From an uncultured Psychroserpens sp. (GTDB lineage: Bacteria; Bacteroidota; Bacteroidia; Flavobacteriales; Flavobacteriaceae): 64,000 nucleotides of DNA. The first letter of the stretch is position 1. Each line of letters begins with the position of its first letter. The position numbers were made by a program, and so were the translations under genes. The notes beneath the pieces were generated by a model that saw nothing but the letters and a program-made list of their open reading frames with translations, was not told the DNA's origin and did not search any database. Where the stretch lies: NCBI GenBank assembly GCA_947488655.1, contig CANKZZ010000004.1, positions 248,001 through 312,000 on the forward strand, given 5' to 3'. Positions 60,083 through 64,000 of the stretch are shown piece by piece.

Positions 60083-61252
60083 TTATTCTTTTAATTTTAA
60101 AGGTTTAAAAAACGTCGTTTCATAATCTGGTAATAATTCTGGATGACAAATTTTTATTATATCCTTGAGAACCAAATCTGGTCGTGCCATTCCTAATTCA
60201 TAATAAGTTACACCTCCAGATTTACCTGTAGTGTTAGAAAATGTAAATATCTTTTTATTTTGAAAGGCGCTAAATTGCGTGTAATGAGAATTTGATTTCT
60301 CTAAGGCTTCGTAACTTGTGTAATAAGATGGACTCAACCACAAATCTGTAGTTTTAGCTTTATCAAAAACAGCTTCAAAACTTAGTGCAATGCTACCTTT
60401 TTCTTTTGTATCGCTCCATAAGTAATTTGCGTTGGCATCATTTAAAAACTGAGCTTCTGCGCTTGTGCCATTTGGTAAATACCATACATCTTTATACATA
60501 GCACCACATAAAACTGTTGGGCGAGTCGTAGCACTTAAAGCAATTTTTTTAGCATCGAGATAATCTTTTTCGATTTGATTAAAAATAGAGTCTGCTTCTT
60601 TTTCTTTGCTATAAAGTAATCCAAAAAACTTAATCCACTCTGCTTTTGCTAAAGGCGATGTTTCAACCCAATCTCCATTATATAGTACTGGTATTCTAGC
60701 TTTTTGGATGGTTTCCATACTTTTATTCGTGCCATCTACTCCAAATGCAACAACAATATCTGGACGCAATTCTAATAAAACTTCGGTGTTTATACCTTCA
60801 TTTTTTCCTAACTCTCTTATATCTCCATTATCTATACGAGTTCTTGTTTTTTCCGAAGAAATATAATCTGTGCCAGGAAATCCAACCAAGGTTTCATCAA
60901 CACCTAAGAGTTCTAGTGCAGGAATATGAGTGGTAGAAGTTGCCACTAGTTTTTTAATTGGAGTAATTAAAATACCATCATAGGCGTCTTTCATAAATGT
61001 GGTTTTTGCAGCTTCTTCTGCAGAAATTAATACATATTTATAAACTTTTTCACTCTTTGGCCAAGGGCTATTTATTGTTAGTATTTTATGATTGTTAGCA
61101 TTGGTAACTGTAAAACCTTTGGCATATTTTAAATTTTGAAATTCTGCATTAGGTGTTTCTGTTTCTAATGGTGGTAACGTTCTAGATAACCCTTTATCTT
61201 CTTTACAAGATAGAGTTACACAAATAACTAGGAGTAATAATAAATGTTTCAA
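60083..61252 (-). CDS. ABC substrate-binding lipoprotein (BtuF-like)
   Basis: Lipobox VTLSCKE; ELLGVDETLVGFPGTDYIS, EVLLELRPDIVVAFG. Confidence 0.85.
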   Translation of the reverse strand: MKHLLLLLVICVTLSCKEDKGLSRTLPPLETETPNAEFQNLKYAKGFTVTNANNHKILTINSPWPKSEKVYKYVLISAEEAAKTTFMKDAYDGILITPIKKLVATSTTHIPALELLGVDETLVGFPGTDYISSEKTRTRIDNGDIRELGKNEGINTEVLLELRPDIVVAFGVDGTNKSMETIQKARIPVLYNGDWVETSPLAKAEWIKFFGLLYSKEKEADSIFNQIEKDYLDAKKIALSATTRPTVLCGAMYKDVWYLPNGTSAEAQFLNDANANYLWSDTKEKGSIALSFEAVFDKAKTTDLWLSPSYYTSYEALEKSNSHYTQFSAFQNKKIFTFSNTTGKSGGVTYYELGMARPDLVLKDIIKICHPELLPDYETTFFKPLKLKE

Positions 61253-61399
61253 TTGTTTTTATTTTTCATCAAAAGTAAGATTATTTAAAGATTTGGATAA
61301 ATCATTAAACAAAATGTTTACTTTCGCAGCGAATTTTGGTTTGACTTACTCGCTAATCATGAGTATAAATGCATGATGAGATTCTAAATTTATTTAGAG

Positions 61400-61566
61400 T
61401 TGCGATAAAGTCAATTAAAAGGGAATCTGGTGAGATAATTATTTTCAATTCCAGAACTGTTCCCGCAACTGTAAGCTAGAAAGCTTGTTATTACCTTCAA
61501 TGTCACTGGAAGTTTATCTTTTGGGAAGACCAATAACAAGACGCAAGTCAGGAGACCTGCCAAATT
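61400..61566 (+). ncRNA. cobalamin riboswitch
   Basis: GGGAATCTGGTGAG ... GTTCCCGCAACTGTAAGC ... TCACTGG ... GGGAAGACCAATAACAAGACGCAAGTCAGGAGACCTGCC, upstream of TonB receptor. Confidence 0.9.
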
Positions 61567-61644
61567 CAAACTAATAAGTCAAACTTTCGGGATAAAAGTT
61601 TTGGTATGAGATTTTCATGCTATTCCGATTATTTTAAAATTAAA

Positions 61645-63576
61645 ATGAACACAAAAACAATTTTTTTTGGTGTACTAGCTTCTAGTATATCAGTATTGGG
61701 TTTTGCCCAACAAGCAGCAGACTCTTTAAAGGTAGAGCAGTTAGAAGAGGTAGTCGTTACAGATTCTAGATTTAATTTAAAACGAGAAAACTCTGGTAAG
61801 GTAATTACCAAAATTACTCAAAAAGAACTTCAAAATTTACAAGGAAAATCTATTGCAGAGATTATTAATAATACTGCAGGTATTGAGATTAACGGTGTAA
61901 AAAGTAATGCAGGACAAAACCTGAGCTATTTTATTCGAGGTAGTAGAAATCGTCAAGTTTTAATACTTATAGATGGCATTGCTGTTACAGATGCTTCTCA
62001 AATTGCGAGTACTTACGATTTACGTTTACTTAATGCAGATCAAGTAGAAAGTATTGAGATTTTAAAAGGAGCAGCAAGTACACTTTACGGTACAGGAGCT
62101 GCTAGTGCTGTAATTAATATAAAACTTAAAAAAGCCTCAAAAGACGCTTTTGCTATTAATTTAAAAAGTACGTTGGGTACTAATCAAAATCAGTACGAAA
62201 ATGATTATGCAGTTGAGAATTTTGTAAATAGTGTATCTATTAATGGTACTGTAGAGAAATTTAATTATTTAGCAAGTTTTGGTCATCAATTTACAGATGG
62301 TTTATCTGCAATTGCAGTAGGCGAAGAGGCTGATGCGTTTAATGCTCAAAACGGAAATGTAAGATTAGGCTATAATTTTTCTAAGGCATTTACATTTAAT
62401 GCCTATGCAAGTTTTGATAAGTTTAAAGCAGAGTTTGATGATGGTTTTGGATTTGCAGATGCAGATAATGAATCTATCACAGACCAATACAGAGTGGGTA
62501 TTGCTCCAGAGTATAGCTATAAAAATGGTAGTGTAACTTTAAATGTAGCTTACAACGATGTTGAGCGCGAGATTAAATCTAGTTTTCCAACTCGTTTCTT
62601 AGCACGTAGTTTTGTAGGTGACCTATTTAATCGTTATAATTTTAATGATAAATTTTACACAGTATTGGGTGTAAATGCGCAAAAAAATGAAATCGAATCG
62701 TATTCTATACCATTTGGACAAAGCGAATTTGCTCAAGATATAAGTTCTCAAGAAGGTAATTTTGATATTGTAGATCCTTATGCAAATGTGGTTTACATCT
62801 CAGACTCAGGGTTAAGTCTTAATGCAGGTTTGCGTTTAAATAATCATAGCGAGTATGGTAGCCATTTGGTGTATAGTTTTAATCCGTCGTTTAAAAAAGA
62901 TGTCAATTTTGGCTACATTAAAGGTTTAGCAAGTTACAGTACATCATTTATTGCACCTTCATTATATCAATTATTTGAACCTTCCTTCGGAAATGTTGAT
63001 TTGCAACCAGAAGAGAATCGTACCATAGAAGTAGGAGCAGAGGTAAAAATTAAGGATAAAGCAACCGTAAGTGTTGTTTATTTTAATCGTTTAGAAGAAA
63101 ATTTTGTTGACTTTGTAGATTTAGGAAGTTTCCAATTTCAGTATAATAACATAGAAGAAGATTTTACAGCTAGTGGTATTGAAGTCGTTGCAGATGTGGC
63201 TCTAACAAAAGCGTTACAACTAAGAGCTAACGGTACTTACACTAAAGTAGATGAAGATTTAAATCTTAGAATTCCTGAGTTAAAAGTAAATGCAACATTA
63301 AATTACCAAATTTGTGATGCTACCTTTATGAGTTTGAGTTATCAATTTAATGATGATCGTAATGATTCATTCTTTAACAGCAACACTTTTGCGAGTGAGA
63401 CAGTGATGTTAGAATCTTACAGTTTATTAGATTTTTACATAAGTCATAAGCTTGTTGAAAATAAGTTAATGCTATTTGCAAATGTTAGTAATATTTTAAA
63501 CGAAGAGTATAGAGAGTTATTTGGTTATACAACCAAGGGACGAAATATTAATATAGGGTTTACTTTAAGTTTATAA
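61645..63576 (+). CDS. TonB-dependent receptor (BtuB-like)
   Basis: Signal peptide; EEVVVTDSRF, IAEIINNTAGIEINGV plug, ...NILNEEYRELFGYTTKGRNINIGFTLSL; downstream of cobalamin riboswitch; start at MNTKTIFF preferred over 61606. Confidence 0.88.
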   Translation: MNTKTIFFGVLASSISVLGFAQQAADSLKVEQLEEVVVTDSRFNLKRENSGKVITKITQKELQNLQGKSIAEIINNTAGIEINGVKSNAGQNLSYFIRGSRNRQVLILIDGIAVTDASQIASTYDLRLLNADQVESIEILKGAASTLYGTGAASAVINIKLKKASKDAFAINLKSTLGTNQNQYENDYAVENFVNSVSINGTVEKFNYLASFGHQFTDGLSAIAVGEEADAFNAQNGNVRLGYNFSKAFTFNAYASFDKFKAEFDDGFGFADADNESITDQYRVGIAPEYSYKNGSVTLNVAYNDVEREIKSSFPTRFLARSFVGDLFNRYNFNDKFYTVLGVNAQKNEIESYSIPFGQSEFAQDISSQEGNFDIVDPYANVVYISDSGLSLNAGLRLNNHSEYGSHLVYSFNPSFKKDVNFGYIKGLASYSTSFIAPSLYQLFEPSFGNVDLQPEENRTIEVGAEVKIKDKATVSVVYFNRLEENFVDFVDLGSFQFQYNNIEEDFTASGIEVVADVALTKALQLRANGTYTKVDEDLNLRIPELKVNATLNYQICDATFMSLSYQFNDDRNDSFFNSNTFASETVMLESYSLLDFYISHKLVENKLMLFANVSNILNEEYRELFGYTTKGRNINIGFTLSL

Positions 63577-63578
63577 TT

Positions 63579-63610
63579 GAAAAAGCCACTCGAGAGAGTG
63601 GCTTTTTTTA
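63579..63610. terminator. bidirectional intrinsic terminator
   Basis: AAAGCCACTC-GAGA-GAGTGGCTTT with A/T runs. Confidence 0.8.
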
Positions 63611-63624
63611 TCTTAAAATTTAAA

Positions 63625-64000
63625 CTAATTAAATTCTATCTTATTAATAAAGATATCATCTGTATCAATATACATGCCTTCTTCAAAAGGTTTTAAATTA
63701 ATATCTTTTTTTACTGCTTTAAATTCTAAACGGTCTTGTTGACCAATGCGTCCTAACCCTTGTATATCTGCAAGTGCTGCTGCTAAAAGAGGTTCGTTAA
63801 CATCACCTAAAGTACCAAAGTTTCTTGGAGATTCAATTACAGTGATATCTGGTGCTAATCCATTTCCGGGAACAGCCTCGTCATTTACATTTATAGAATT
63901 AGCCACTAAAGGTTGCATAGCGTATGTATGATTTGGGTTTATATCGCTAGCTGATAAATCTGGAGAATCATAAATTGTAACCGATGCCTGCGTTTTACCA
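63625..64000 (-). CDS. C-terminal part of S41-family peptidase; 5' end outside window
   Basis: Frame stays open to base 64000: GKTQASVTIYDSPDLSASDINPNHTYAMQPLV... GLAPDITVIESPRNFGTLGDVNEPLLAAALADI. Confidence 0.72.
   Translation of the reverse strand, partial: GKTQASVTIYDSPDLSASDINPNHTYAMQPLVANSINVNDEAVPGNGLAPDITVIESPRNFGTLGDVNEPLLAAALADIQGLGRIGQQDRLEFKAVKKDINLKPFEEGMYIDTDDIFINKIEFN

Noticed and set aside
1-64000. CRISPR array, transposon, prophage, rRNA or tRNA genes
   Set aside because: No regularly spaced direct repeats, transposase/integrase motifs, phage structural genes or recognisable tRNA/rRNA sequences seen on reading both strands.

Overview
Flavobacteriaceae-type (Bacteroidota) chromosomal window, AT-rich, densely coding. 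I saw no rRNA, tRNA, CRISPR array or mobile element. Main blocks: (1) 3' part of an M56/BlaR1-like peptidase fused to an N-acetylmuramoyl-L-alanine amidase (1-1067); (2) a FadN/FadA/FadE-like beta-oxidation operon with a MarR regulator and an acyl-CoA ligase (2.5-10.4 kb); (3) purL, an EndA-like T9SS nuclease and an RsmB-like methyltransferase (10.4-16.6 kb); (4) an accessory-looking envelope locus (16.7-27.9 kb): ECF sigma / membrane anti-sigma-like / Spy-CnrX-like sensor, then EF-hand proteins, CotH kinase, DUF6090, two YHYH proteins, a MORN/YwqK protein and a SCO protein, closed by a second, inverted sigma/anti-sigma/sensor module; (5) cell-envelope and housekeeping genes (MsbA-like ABC, phosphosugar mutase, GT2, L31B, GlmU-like, oligopeptide-binding protein, MtaB, Cls, lytic transglycosylase, L34, CarB); (6) a tandem set of T9SS-secreted proteins; (7) a cobalamin-riboswitch/TonB receptor and BtuFCD-like transporter. 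The strongest new observation is a repeated promoter-like motif, GCAAGTT-N14-CATCTA (five copies, identical 14-nt spacing), upstream of the ECF sigma gene and of four further transcription units in block 4. This suggests an autoregulated extracytoplasmic-function regulon of secreted Ca-binding/YHYH/SCO proteins, probably with the CotH kinase. All family calls come from reading the sequences; no database search was run.
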